Below, piece by piece: positions 1-8,729 of a stretch of 64,000 bases of DNA; the stretch's first letter is position 1; the number at the start of each line of letters is the position of its first letter. The position numbers and the translations under genes are program-made. Source of the DNA: an uncultured Lachnospiraceae bacterium. Its GTDB lineage: Bacteria > Bacillota > Clostridia > Lachnospirales > Lachnospiraceae. Below the pieces are notes generated by a model, which worked only from the letters and a program-made list of their open reading frames with translations, was not told the DNA's origin and ran no database searches. Location: positions 149,081 to 213,080 of the forward strand of contig CACXAT010000006.1 of the NCBI GenBank assembly GCA_902765725.1. The letters are read 5' to 3'.

Positions 1-1103
1 ACATCTGTATAATCTTTGCTCTCCATCAGCTGTGCGATACTGTCATTATAGTATCTTGGATCCAGCATATCCACCTCGTCAAAATATCCGTAGGTAAACG
101 GAGCGAAGCAGTGCGCGTAGGAATCCTTGATGATCAGCAGCCGGCGGCCTGTAGCCGCGTCCGGCATCTTCGCCTCCACCAGACCGTAGTTGCCGCCGTA
201 AAAATCCGCGTACTTGTCCTTTGTATCCAGGCAGCTGTCGCGATAGATGGAGTTGCGGATATCATCCGACTGATTGTAGATCAGGTAACAATCAAAGGGC
301 ACTGCCGGGTCAAAGCGCTCGATGCTGTCCGGCTCTCCCTGTATTCCCAGCCTGGAGGCGATGGTTCCCTCAAATGAATCCGTCACCTGCGTGACCTGAT
401 ACTGCTCCTCAGAACTCACCCCGATCTGCTTCTGCTCCAGCCATTTTCTGAAGACCAGATAAGCGGAGCCTGTCTTCCAGTGATGGTCGGTCCTGTAATA
501 GAGCTGGTCATAGACCGGATCCGTCCCGCCCCGGGCATGCTGCTCCTTCAGCACCTGGGAAGCATCCACCCACACGCCTTCCGGAAGGCTTGCCTGCACG
601 TTCTGGAGATACTCCTCTTCATTGTACGGGTCAGCGAAGGCGGGAAGCTTGTCGCTGAGCACATCCACCGCGTTGGGCACCAGGATGCAGGACAGATGCT
701 GCGCGTCATATTTCTCGCTCATCATCTGCATGAAGCCGGCAAGGCGCTGTATATTCTGGCCGGCCGTCCCGGAAGTAAAGGCCCCTGTGTGCTTTTCGAT
801 CAGATACCCGTCCTTCCCGAAATAGACGTCGTTGGTCTCCTGCTTAAGCGCGGCTCTCTCGGCCGCGGTCTTCAGAGTGATCCAGCTGTCCCGGAGGATG
901 AACTGGTCAGATAGATACTCTTCATAGTCATCCGCGAACTCTCCCGCCAGCAGGCTGTCCCAGGTAAGCTCCGGGCGCTGCTGCAGGACGCGGTTCTCTG
1001 TCTCGCTTCGCTCCTTCTGCGGCCGTATGAGGGTCGCCACGGTAAATCCGAAGATCAGCAGCAGGAATATCGTATTTACATATACCGATTGATGTTTATT
1101 CAT
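1..1103 (-). CDS. DHHW-family protein, 3' part beyond window
   Basis: Reading leftward from an ATG at 1103 there is one open frame to the window edge, so about 367 N-terminal residues are present and the C-terminus is missing. The N-terminus carries one membrane segment (residues about 9-25, VNTIFLLLIFGFTVATLI) followed by an extracytoplasmic domain. The family signature DHHW lies at about 478-489 within YRTDHHWKTG, followed by a later stretch RRLLIIKDSYAHCF typical of the second SGNH-like block. DHHW proteins are usually encoded beside MBOAT acyltransferases and are thought to help O-acetylate exported polysaccharide. That fits here: the start lies 3 bases after the stop of the MBOAT gene, so the two are translationally close. 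The exact substrate is unknown. Confidence 0.85.
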   Translation of the reverse strand, partial: MNKHQSVYVNTIFLLLIFGFTVATLIRPQKERSETENRVLQQRPELTWDSLLAGEFADDYEEYLSDQFILRDSWITLKTAAERAALKQETNDVYFGKDGYLIEKHTGAFTSGTAGQNIQRLAGFMQMMSEKYDAQHLSCILVPNAVDVLSDKLPAFADPYNEEEYLQNVQASLPEGVWVDASQVLKEQHARGGTDPVYDQLYYRTDHHWKTGSAYLVFRKWLEQKQIGVSSEEQYQVTQVTDSFEGTIASRLGIQGEPDSIERFDPAVPFDCYLIYNQSDDIRNSIYRDSCLDTKDKYADFYGGNYGLVEAKMPDAATGRRLLIIKDSYAHCFAPFTYGYFDEVDMLDPRYYNDSIAQLMESKDYTD

Positions 1104-1106
1104 AAC

Positions 1107-2525
1107 TCAGAACCTGAAATAAAGGAACGGATTGTAGGAAGCACTCACGAGGTATGCGACGCTGAGCGTGAATACGATCACCGTAAATGCGCCGCGCAGG
1201 ACTACCGTGGCCGTGTTGGAGCTTCGCACCTTCGCAAGGATCCCTGAGGCAGCCTTCCTGGGAAGCTCGGTGCTTCCGAGGATCAGAATGACCAGCAGCA
1301 CCGCATTGGAATAGAGCTGATAGACAGATCCCCTGTCCATAAAGCAGCCCCCGCCGCCGAACATGGCAGCCAGATATCCGATGCCGCCCGAGATCTCATT
1401 GTAGGAGAACAGGTACCATCCGATCATGACCACGATCATGCAGTACACATGGCGGAGCACCGCCGGCAGTCTCTCCAGGGCCTTCCCGTATACCAGCTTC
1501 TCGAGCATAAGAAGGATCCCATAGTAAACGCCCCACAGCATGAAGTTCCAGTCCGCTCCGTGCCAGATGCCGGTCAGGAGCCATACGATCATGGTATTGC
1601 GCACCAGGCCCAGTCTCCCCACCCGGTTTCCGCCAAGGGGAATGTACACATACTCCCTGAACCAGGTTCCCAGCGAGATATGCCATCTCCTCCAGAACTC
1701 CGTGGCGCTCTTGGACAGATAGGGATGGTCGAAATTCTCCAGGAATCTGAATCCGAACATATGCCCCAGTCCGATGGCCATATCCGAGTAGCCGGAGAAA
1801 TCAAAATAGATCTGGAAGGTGTAGGCTGCGATCCCGATCCAGGCGGTCACCACCGGAAGATTCCCCGTGTCCATGACACGGATAGAGTCCCACAGAACGC
1901 CGGCATTATTGGCAAGAAGCACCTTTTTGCCAAGGCCGGTCATAAAGCGCATGACGCCGTCGGCAAACTCCTCCGAGCTCTCCTGCCTCATTCTCAGCTG
2001 CCTGTCGATGGTCTTATACTGGACGATCGGGCCTGCGATCAGCTGCGGGAACATGGTGACATAGGCACCGTAGGAGATGATATTGGTCTGCACCCGGGCA
2101 CTGCCCCTGTACACATCGATGATATAGGAGATCGTCTGGAAGGTATAGAAGCTGATGCCGATGGGAAGCGCAAGCCGAAGCAGCGGAATGTCACTTCGGG
2201 TCACATCATTGATGGTCCTGAGCACAAAATCCGCGTACTTGAAGAACCCCAGAAGGGACAGGCCTGCAGCGACAGACACCCCCAGCGCGATCTTAGCGCC
2301 GCGCTCATTGCCCGCGCGCAAAAAACGGTCGACCGCAAGACCTCCCGTCCAGGAAATCAGGATCGACACGATCATCAGAATTACATATACAGGCTCGCCC
2401 CAGGCATAGAACACCAGGCTGACCAGAAGAAGTACAAGATTTCTCAGCTTCTTCGGGCATGCATAGTACAGGATCAGTACCAGCGGAAGAAACCGGAACA
2501 GGAACAGCAGGCTGCTGAATATCAT
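1107..2525 (-). CDS. MBOAT-family O-acyltransferase (AlgI-like)
   Basis: A 472-residue multipass membrane protein of the AlgI/DltB class, which moves acyl (usually acetyl) groups across the membrane onto extracellular polymers. About 10-12 hydrophobic segments run through it. The hallmark TGIWHGADWNFMLWG motif contains the conserved membrane-embedded histidine at about residue 322. A second family block, FWRRWHISLGTWFREYVYIPLGG, is also seen and is typical of AlgI. It starts at the ATG at 2525 and is followed after 3 bases by the DHHW gene, forming the standard two-gene acylation unit. A promoter TTGAAC-17-TATAAT lies just upstream on this strand and overlaps the promoter of the divergent SGNH hydrolase gene. 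The acceptor could be a rhamnose-containing wall polysaccharide, but this is inference. Confidence 0.93.
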   Translation of the reverse strand: MIFSSLLFLFRFLPLVLILYYACPKKLRNLVLLLVSLVFYAWGEPVYVILMIVSILISWTGGLAVDRFLRAGNERGAKIALGVSVAAGLSLLGFFKYADFVLRTINDVTRSDIPLLRLALPIGISFYTFQTISYIIDVYRGSARVQTNIISYGAYVTMFPQLIAGPIVQYKTIDRQLRMRQESSEEFADGVMRFMTGLGKKVLLANNAGVLWDSIRVMDTGNLPVVTAWIGIAAYTFQIYFDFSGYSDMAIGLGHMFGFRFLENFDHPYLSKSATEFWRRWHISLGTWFREYVYIPLGGNRVGRLGLVRNTMIVWLLTGIWHGADWNFMLWGVYYGILLMLEKLVYGKALERLPAVLRHVYCMIVVMIGWYLFSYNEISGGIGYLAAMFGGGGCFMDRGSVYQLYSNAVLLVILILGSTELPRKAASGILAKVRSSNTATVVLRGAFTVIVFTLSVAYLVSASYNPFLYFRF

Positions 2526-2559
2526 GGAAACACCAGTCCTTTGATGACGGAAAAATCCC

Positions 2560-2607
2560 TTTTACTTTCAACTGGCTTATTATATAATAACAAGGAAATG
2601 TGTTCAA
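2560..2607. promoter_or_regulatory. Overlapping divergent SigA promoters
   Basis: Rightward promoter: -35 TTTACT at 2560-2565, 17-base spacer, -10 TATAAT at 2583-2588. Leftward promoter: -35 TTGAAC (forward GTTCAA 2602-2607), 17-base spacer, -10 TATAAT (forward ATTATA 2579-2584). The two -10 boxes share two bases within the palindrome TTATTATATAATAA, so simultaneous use by two polymerases is unlikely. They would drive the SGNH hydrolase (+) and the MBOAT/DHHW pair (-). Confidence 0.7.
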
Positions 2608-2634
2608 GTTCAGTGAAGGAAGATTGAAAGCACA

Positions 2635-3819
2635 ATGACAGATGAAAGAAGCGGGCTGAATCAGCCCGAAGAAATCATAGCAGAGACTGCAGATGCAAAG
2701 ACTTCCCGCACAGGGAAGAGAAAGACAGCCAGAAAAGGTTCAAGAGGCCGCAGAGCGGATTCAGGACGCTTCATGATCCTGCAGCTCATGGCGCTTGTAT
2801 GCCTGGTACTGGTCGTTTTCGAAGGGAAGGTCATGTACACTCTCTTCACCCACAAGGTGGGCAACCACATAGAAGTCATGTCCTCCAGGGATGAAGCCGC
2901 AGGCGGCGAGGATTCCGTGGAGAGTACGGAGAGTCAGGAGGACTCTTCCGGCGGTACCTCTTCGGGAGTCTCTGCTCTCGGACTTGCCGGGGCCGGCAGC
3001 GGAGGAAGCGGCGCCCAGCAGGACAGCTCCCAGACCGTCTCTGACAATCCGGAAGCAATCAACAGCCCGGCTGTTGTCCCGCTCCAGAGCACCGCGGTAG
3101 ATGACTCCTACTTCTCGAATTCCGTATTCATCGGCGATTCCCGTATGGAAGGCTTCCGCAACTCCTCCGGCATCACGCAGGGTACATTCCTCACCGGTGT
3201 CGGACTGAGTACCAGCGACATGGCTGAACCGATTATCGCCACCGCGGACGGCAACATCTCTGTATATCAGGGACTGAGCGGCCGCCAGTATGACCGGATC
3301 TATCTCATGCTCGGCGCCAATGACCTGGGATACTATCCCTGGGAGAACTTCCTGCCGACCTTTGAGAGTGTGCTCAAGCAGTTCCACGAGCTCCAGCCCA
3401 ACGCGATCATCTATGTATGCTCTGTCATCTACGTGGATGAATCCAAGGTGGCCGCCGGCTTCGAATACGACAACAACGATAACGTCAGGACGATCAACGG
3501 TTATATCCTCCAGGCCTGCGAGGAGCTGTGGTACAGCTATTACATGAACCTGAACGAGATCTTCTCCAACGGGTACGGCGGCCTCCTCTCAGACGCTTCC
3601 TCAGATGGTATCCATCTGTACGCACCCTACCTGGAGAACATGCTCAAATATCTCAAGAACCATTATGTGAGCGACGAGGACTTCGCAGCCGCCACGGCCG
3701 CGCATCCCGAAGATATCGCCAACGCCTCCCCGGCTCAGAGCGATACCGAATCTGACAGCTCCTCTGTCAGTATCGATACGGATCTGTCCGGCGGGCTGGT
3801 TGACGTAGGAGCCAACTGA
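2635..3819 (+). CDS. Membrane-anchored SGNH/GDSL hydrolase
   Basis: A 394-residue protein with a basic cytoplasmic N-terminus (about residues 1-44, rich in Lys/Arg), one membrane anchor (about 45-66, MILQLMALVCLVLVVF), a Ser/Gly/Gln-rich linker (about 85-145) and an SGNH hydrolase domain. Block I is FIGDSRMEGF with nucleophile Ser169. Block III-like is MLGANDLGY with the Asn. Block V is DGIHLY with Asp324 and His327. All catalytic positions are kept, so it is probably an active esterase on the outer face of the membrane. Its divergent pairing with the MBOAT/DHHW genes suggests it adds or removes acyl groups on the same polymer. A poorly conserved Ser/Asp-rich tail follows the domain. The ribosome site is weak and distant (AAGGA about 12 bases upstream). 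Confidence 0.88.
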   Translation: MTDERSGLNQPEEIIAETADAKTSRTGKRKTARKGSRGRRADSGRFMILQLMALVCLVLVVFEGKVMYTLFTHKVGNHIEVMSSRDEAAGGEDSVESTESQEDSSGGTSSGVSALGLAGAGSGGSGAQQDSSQTVSDNPEAINSPAVVPLQSTAVDDSYFSNSVFIGDSRMEGFRNSSGITQGTFLTGVGLSTSDMAEPIIATADGNISVYQGLSGRQYDRIYLMLGANDLGYYPWENFLPTFESVLKQFHELQPNAIIYVCSVIYVDESKVAAGFEYDNNDNVRTINGYILQACEELWYSYYMNLNEIFSNGYGGLLSDASSDGIHLYAPYLENMLKYLKNHYVSDEDFAAATAAHPEDIANASPAQSDTESDSSSVSIDTDLSGGLVDVGAN

Positions 3820-3835
3820 CATCCTGTAAGACATC

Positions 3836-3871
3836 AAAAAGGACCGATACGAATCGTACCGGTCCTTTTTT
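3836..3871. terminator. Rho-independent terminator, usable both ways
   Basis: An 11-bp stem GGACCGATACG / CGTACCGGTCC with one mismatch and a short AAT loop, flanked by A5 and T7. It ends the SGNH gene and could stop transcription arriving from either side. Confidence 0.85.
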
Positions 3872-3934
3872 CATACTCATTTACATCGCCAGTCCTGCGC
3901 TCCTGTTCAGCAGCAGGATCCGAGGATCTGAATA

Positions 3935-4408
3935 TCAGAATCCTGCGTCCTTCAGGATGCTCTCAGCCTTGTCATAATCATCGCAGACAACCATGACCGC
4001 GTATTTGCCGGACGTCCTGACGATCGCCTTGTCTAGCTTGCCCGCCTCGTCCGCATTGTAGGATGCGAACAGCTCGGACTGGTTGCTGACTCTCGTCTTG
4101 AGCAGCTCCAGGACATCCTTAGCGGTGTTCTCGTCCTTGCATTCCACGACGACGATCTCATCCGCCGTTGCATTGCCGCTCATATAGACCTTGCTGTTTG
4201 TGACCTGTCCCTCTTCGAAGAAGTAGATGCTTGAGAGCATCTCGCTCTTGGTCTCTGTCAGTGTATCCGTCGTGATGACAGAACTGTTCAGTTCATCGGC
4301 AAGCTTGGCCACATCGACGCTCTTGGCCGAAGATCCGCCGCCACTGCACGCGGTAAGAGTCAGAGCCGCAGCTGCAGCAAATGCAATCAGCTTTCTGGTA
4401 AATTTCAT
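3935..4408 (-). CDS. DUF4358 lipoprotein
   Basis: A 157-residue secreted lipoprotein. The signal peptide is followed by the lipobox LTAC at about residues 18-21, then a Gly/Ser linker and a compact alpha/beta domain matching DUF4358, a family of unknown function widespread in Lachnospiraceae and relatives. The visible family features are the TMTET-like segment after the linker (TDTLTETKSEML), the alternating IVVVECKDENTAKDVLELL region and the C-terminal KYAVMVVCDDYDKAESIL. A good ribosome site (AGGGGAGA) precedes the ATG at 4408. It lies downstream of pepV but with its own spacing of about 95 bases. No function can be assigned. Confidence 0.85.
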   Translation of the reverse strand: MKFTRKLIAFAAAAALTLTACSGGGSSAKSVDVAKLADELNSSVITTDTLTETKSEMLSSIYFFEEGQVTNSKVYMSGNATADEIVVVECKDENTAKDVLELLKTRVSNQSELFASYNADEAGKLDKAIVRTSGKYAVMVVCDDYDKAESILKDAGF

Positions 4409-4502
4409 AATATCATCTCCCCTGTAAAATCATGTTCCGGGCATATATCTGTTTTGCCCCGTGCGACCACGCCATAATAGCAGAACCTCTCACAAAATGC
4501 AA

Positions 4503-5960
4503 TCACCCGCACAGTCTTACGATTGCATCCGCAAAGATCTTGGCGCTCTTATAGAGAATGCTCAGCTTCATGAACTCATCGTCCCCGTGCATGCGGTTGT
4601 CCACATCCGGCTCCGCGCATCCGAAGGCCACGCCCCTCTTCAGATGATGTACATAGGTTCCTCCGCCGATCGCGATCGGCTCGCCCTTTGTGCCAAAGTA
4701 CAGCTCGTAGGATTCCAGAAGCTTTCTGACCAGTTCGCTGTCAGCCGGAACACAGTGAGCCTCGCTCATGGCTTCTTCCTTCATGCAGATTCCGGCCTCT
4801 GCCAGCTGACTTCTGATCTTCTCAGTCAGATTCTGGTCATTGGCGCAGATCGGAGCCCTGCAGTCATAGCAGCCTCTGAGTTCATAGGCACTCTCATCAT
4901 CCTTCACATCATAATGAAGAACGTCCAGGGACATGGTCAGTTCCCCGCTCTCCTCATCCTTGTAGTCCACCTTGAGGGCGCTTCCGTTATAATCTCCGTG
5001 CGGCCACAGGGCTGCAGTGCACAGAAGCTTCTCTTCGCCGGCGCGCTTTGCAAGAGGGAGCTTCTTCAGCAGCTCCAGAGCCCCTGTCAGAGCATTCAGG
5101 CCGTTCTGCGGAGTCGAGGCATGTCCGGTATTGCCGCGCACCTCGACCGCATACTGTCCGTCCCCGAAGCCCCAGGTGATCTCGCAGCCTGTCAGAGCAC
5201 GGATCTCTTCCGCAGCCGCCTCAAGCACCTCGGTGCTTCCTCCGGCAAGGGTGACGCCGGCTCTTCCGGGAATCACATTCTCCTTGTCGCCTGCATGCAA
5301 TGCGAGGACGCGGAAGACATCTGTGTCCTCGATCTCCTCAGCGGATGCCTGATCGCCCTGCGCCGTGAACTCACTGGCAAGACGGCCCTTCTCGATATTG
5401 ATCAGCGGAAAATCCGCATCCGGAGTGAAGGTGTACTCCGCTTCTTCCTCGATCCCGTAATAATACTCAAGATCTCCGGACCCGCACTCTTCATCCGATC
5501 CGCAGATCAGACGGACCGAATTCGCAAGTTCGATCCCCGTTTCACGGATCGCCCTGAGGGCGTACAGCGCCGCGATGGCCGGTCCCTTGTCATCACTGGA
5601 GCCTCTACCGTAGATCAGGTCGCCCTCGATATACGGCTCAAAGGGCTGTGTCTTCGTCCAGGTATCCGAGACGGGGACAACATCCAGATGAGCGAGGATG
5701 TCCAGGGTCTTTTTCTTCTCAGGGGCAAGATCGCCCGTCACACAGTGATTGGCATAATTGCTGGTCTTGAGGCCATATTCCTTCATCAGGCCCTCCATCG
5801 CTTCCAGGGCCCTTGCAGCTTCCGGTCCGTAGGGCATGCCCTCTTCAGCATCCCCTCTCACGGACGGGATCCTCATAAGCATGCACAGATCCCGTACCAT
5901 CTCATCCTTGTGGGAATCGATCCATTCGTCAATCTGCTGTTTATACCGGGGTTCACTCAT
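4503..5960 (-). CDS. pepV: Sapep/PepV-type M20 dipeptidase
   Basis: A 485-residue metallopeptidase of family M20 that hydrolyses dipeptides and other Xaa-His-type small peptides in the cytoplasm. Metal-binding motifs are visible in order: LAHLDVVPVSDTW with His and Asp (about residue 90), YGRGSSDDKGP with the bridging Asp, GSDEECGSGD with the catalytic Glu pair, and a C-terminal GGTYVHHLK carrying the last metal His. Length and layout match PepV/Sapep rather than the shorter PepT. The ATG at 5960 follows GGAG by 9 bases. It sits downstream of the dTDP-rhamnose genes on the same strand, separated by a CTG-rich repeat gap, and is functionally unrelated to them. Confidence 0.92.
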   Translation of the reverse strand: MSEPRYKQQIDEWIDSHKDEMVRDLCMLMRIPSVRGDAEEGMPYGPEAARALEAMEGLMKEYGLKTSNYANHCVTGDLAPEKKKTLDILAHLDVVPVSDTWTKTQPFEPYIEGDLIYGRGSSDDKGPAIAALYALRAIRETGIELANSVRLICGSDEECGSGDLEYYYGIEEEAEYTFTPDADFPLINIEKGRLASEFTAQGDQASAEEIEDTDVFRVLALHAGDKENVIPGRAGVTLAGGSTEVLEAAAEEIRALTGCEITWGFGDGQYAVEVRGNTGHASTPQNGLNALTGALELLKKLPLAKRAGEEKLLCTAALWPHGDYNGSALKVDYKDEESGELTMSLDVLHYDVKDDESAYELRGCYDCRAPICANDQNLTEKIRSQLAEAGICMKEEAMSEAHCVPADSELVRKLLESYELYFGTKGEPIAIGGGTYVHHLKRGVAFGCAEPDVDNRMHGDDEFMKLSILYKSAKIFADAIVRLCG

Positions 5961-6005
5961 GTCTGTTCTCTCCTGTCTGTTTTATATTCTGTCTGATCGT
6001 TTTCT

Positions 6006-6040
6006 GTCTGATCTGTATCAGTCTGATCTGTATCAGTCTG
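6006..6040. repeat. 15-bp tandem repeat between rfbC and pepV
   Basis: The unit GTCTGATCTGTATCA is present twice with a third partial copy, inside a longer CTG/TCTGT-rich gap (5961-6044). No coding frame or clear hairpin was found. Confidence 0.7.
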
Positions 6041-6044
6041 CTCT

Positions 6045-6653
6045 TTATCTGTCAAACGCAAACGTATTGGCAAGTACATCCCATTTCGTATCCTTCTCGG
6101 ACAGATTCAGCGGCGTACCGTCCAGAAGATGATAATCCCCTGCGCAGGCATTGCCCTGATAGGTTCCCACCAGCTGAGGCCACTCGATCCCGATCGCCGG
6201 GTCATTCCACGCAAGTCCGCCCTCATCGCCCGGATGGTAGAAATCGGTGAACTTGTAGCAGAACTCGGCAATGTCAGACAGGACCAGGAAGCCATGGGCA
6301 AAGCCTTCGGAGATATAGAACTGCTTGTGATTCTCCTCTGACAGCTCGACGCCGTACCACTGGCCGTAGGTACTGCTTCCCTTCCGAAGATCGACCGCAA
6401 CGTCAAACACGCTGCCGCGGATCGCACGGACCAGCTTCCCCTGGGGATGCTCTTTCTGGAAATGAAGTCCGCGCAGCACGCCCTTCACGGAGGAGGACTG
6501 ATTATCCTGAACAAAGATCATGTCCAGTCCGGCCTCTCTCATGTCATTCAGATTATATGTCTCTGTAAAATACCCTCGCTTGTCACCGTGAACGGTCGGT
6601 TCGATCACATACAGTCCTTCGATCGGTGCCGGTGTCACTTTAATCTGTCCCAT
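6045..6653 (-). CDS. rfbC: dTDP-4-dehydrorhamnose 3,5-epimerase
   Basis: A 202-residue RmlC-type cupin that epimerises dTDP-4-keto-6-deoxyglucose at C3 and C5, the third step of dTDP-L-rhamnose synthesis. Recognised blocks are DKRGYFTETYN near the N-terminus, FVQDNQSSSVKGVLRGLHFQ with the catalytic His, AIRGSVFDVAVDLRKGS, and FAHGFLVLSD. Length is slightly above the usual 180-190. It is the last gene of the leftward rfbA-rfbB-rfbD-rfbC set, 30 bases after rfbD. The product would feed rhamnosyl wall polysaccharides. Confidence 0.95.
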   Translation of the reverse strand: MGQIKVTPAPIEGLYVIEPTVHGDKRGYFTETYNLNDMREAGLDMIFVQDNQSSSVKGVLRGLHFQKEHPQGKLVRAIRGSVFDVAVDLRKGSSTYGQWYGVELSEENHKQFYISEGFAHGFLVLSDIAEFCYKFTDFYHPGDEGGLAWNDPAIGIEWPQLVGTYQGNACAGDYHLLDGTPLNLSEKDTKWDVLANTFAFDR

Positions 6654-6683
6654 CTGTCAAGTATTCTCCTTCATATTGATTCG

Positions 6684-7670
6684 TCAGCAGCCGATCTCCT
6701 TCAGATAGCGGGCCAGGGCATCCTTCCAGTCTGGAAGCATCCTGAAGCCCTCCCGCTCAAGTTTCGACTTGTCCAGCCTGCTGTTGTAGGGCCGCACTGC
6801 TTTGGACAGTCCGTATTGCTGCGTAGTGACCGGGATCAGTCTCAGGTGATCCGCATCGTACTCACTGTGCCCAAGCTCTGCAGCCTGCCGGAAGATCTCC
6901 TTCGCAAAGTCATACCAGCTGATATATCCGGTCTTCGTTCCGTCTTCGTCGTATCCGCACTCCCTGTCCGGAAGTTCCGCATTGGTGGCATGATAATATC
7001 CGTACCGGTCGGTCTCTATCATATCCACCAGCAGGGACGCAAGATCATAGGTATAAGTAGGCGTACCGATCTGATCATTTACCACCCGGAGCTCATCATG
7101 GTTCTTTCCGACCGCCAGCATGGTCTTGATGAAGTTTTTGCCATTCTTTCCAAACACCCAGGCGATCCGCACGATAAAGCAGCGGTCCAGTGTCTCAGAC
7201 ACAGCCTTCTCGCCTTCGAGCTTCGTCCTGCCGTATACATTGAGAGGCTGGTATCCCCTGTAATCCGGATCCCAGGGCGTCTCTCCCTGTCCGTCAAACA
7301 CATAGTCCGTGGACAGATAGAGCATCTTCGCGCCGCATTCCTTCGCTGCGCAGGCGATGTTTCTCGTCCCGTCCACATTGACGGCGTATACCTTCTCTCT
7401 CTTGTCCTCATCCTCCGCAAGATCGACTGCGGTCCAGGCGGCGCAGTGAACCACCGCATCCGGAGCAAGTGAACAGACCGCCTCCTTCACGGCGGCGCTG
7501 TCCGTAATATCCAGCGATCTGTACGGCATGACCGTCACTGGGGATCCGTCCATGACACCCGCGTATTCCGGGGCAAGATCCGTTCCGATCCCTTCATGAC
7601 CGCGGCGGCTGAGTTCATTCATCACGTCATGTCCCAGCTGCCCCGCAACACCGGTTACCAGTACACGCAT
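6684..7670 (-). CDS. rfbD: dTDP-4-dehydrorhamnose reductase
   Basis: A 328-residue short-chain dehydrogenase (RmlD) that reduces dTDP-4-keto-L-rhamnose with NAD(P)H, the final step to dTDP-L-rhamnose. The start chosen is the ATG at 7670, because it begins the Rossmann motif directly (MRVLVTGVAGQLG) and is preceded by a perfect AAGGAGGT 5 bases away; the frame stays open further upstream but that part overlaps rfbB out of frame. The catalytic YxxxK is seen as YGRTKLEGE, with STDYVFDG before it. It begins one base after the rfbB stop, so the pair is probably translationally coupled. Confidence 0.95.
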   Translation of the reverse strand: MRVLVTGVAGQLGHDVMNELSRRGHEGIGTDLAPEYAGVMDGSPVTVMPYRSLDITDSAAVKEAVCSLAPDAVVHCAAWTAVDLAEDEDKREKVYAVNVDGTRNIACAAKECGAKMLYLSTDYVFDGQGETPWDPDYRGYQPLNVYGRTKLEGEKAVSETLDRCFIVRIAWVFGKNGKNFIKTMLAVGKNHDELRVVNDQIGTPTYTYDLASLLVDMIETDRYGYYHATNAELPDRECGYDEDGTKTGYISWYDFAKEIFRQAAELGHSEYDADHLRLIPVTTQQYGLSKAVRPYNSRLDKSKLEREGFRMLPDWKDALARYLKEIGC

Positions 7671-7671
7671 C

Positions 7672-8700
7672 TCAGACCTCCTTGCGATTCCCGTACATCT
7701 TTTCATAGTAGTTCTGGTATTCGCCGGAGATGATCGGCTGCCACCATTCTTCATGATCCAGATACCACTGGATCGTCTTTTTGATTCCATCCTGGAACTT
7801 TGTCTCGGGAAGCCAGCCCAGTTCATCGTGGATCTTCGTGGGATCGATGGCATATCTCATGTCATGTCCCTTGCGGTCCTCCACATGGGTGATCAGTGAA
7901 TGGGGCTTGCCCAGAGCGTCACAGATCATGGTGACGATATCGATATTTCTCATCTCATTGTGGCCGCCCACGTTGTACACCTCGCCTACGCGGCCCTTGT
8001 GGATGATCAGGTCGATCGCCCGGCAGTGATCCTCCACATACAGCCAGTCTCTAACATTGAGACCCTCTCCGTAGACCGGAAGCGCCTTGTCATGCAGCGC
8101 GTTGATGATCATCAGCGGGATGAGCTTCTCCGGGAAATGATAGGGGCCGTAGTTGTTGCTGCACCTGGAGATGGATACCGGAAGGCCGTAGGTCCTGTGA
8201 TAGGCCAGCACGAACAGATCCGCGGAAGCCTTGGAGCTCGAGTACGGGCTGGAGGTATGGATCGGGGTCGTCTCTGTGAAGAACAGGTCCGGACGGTCCA
8301 GCGGAAGATCTCCGTACACCTCGTCCGTAGAGACCTGATGATAACGCTTGATCCCGTATTTGCGGCAGGCATCCATCAGAACGGTGGTTCCCATGATATT
8401 GGTCTGCAGGAAGATATCCGGGTTCACGATGGAACGGTCGACATGGCTCTCCGCAGCGAAGTTGACCACCATATCCGGATGTTCTTCTTCAAAGAGTCTG
8501 TACACTGCCTCGCGGTCCGTGATGGATTCCTTCACAAACCGGAAGTTCGGATTCTCCATGACCGGTGCCAGAGTACTGAGATTCCCCGCATAGGTCAGGC
8601 AGTCCAGGCAGACGATCCGGTAATCCGGATACTTCTGCAGCATGTGAAAGATAAAGTTGCTTCCTATAAATCCGGCTCCGCCGGTTACGATAATATTCAT
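7672..8700 (-). CDS. rfbB: dTDP-glucose 4,6-dehydratase
   Basis: A 342-residue extended SDR enzyme that converts dTDP-glucose to dTDP-4-keto-6-deoxyglucose using bound NAD. It shows the N-terminal glycine motif GGAGFIGSNF, the TDEVYGD block with the catalytic Asp/Glu, the YSSSKA motif (Tyr and Lys) and the C-terminal YNVGGHNE/RDWLYVEDH blocks typical of RmlB. It is second in the rhamnose set, 29 bases after rfbA. Confidence 0.96.
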   Translation of the reverse strand: MNIIVTGGAGFIGSNFIFHMLQKYPDYRIVCLDCLTYAGNLSTLAPVMENPNFRFVKESITDREAVYRLFEEEHPDMVVNFAAESHVDRSIVNPDIFLQTNIMGTTVLMDACRKYGIKRYHQVSTDEVYGDLPLDRPDLFFTETTPIHTSSPYSSSKASADLFVLAYHRTYGLPVSISRCSNNYGPYHFPEKLIPLMIINALHDKALPVYGEGLNVRDWLYVEDHCRAIDLIIHKGRVGEVYNVGGHNEMRNIDIVTMICDALGKPHSLITHVEDRKGHDMRYAIDPTKIHDELGWLPETKFQDGIKKTIQWYLDHEEWWQPIISGEYQNYYEKMYGNRKEV

Positions 8701-8729
8701 GGTTGATCCCTGTCCTTTTTTATTTTCAG

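Noticed and set aside
1449..2627. Plus-strand open frame of about 390 codons
   Set aside because: Antisense of the MBOAT gene, no ribosome site and a low-complexity His/Gln-rich peptide.
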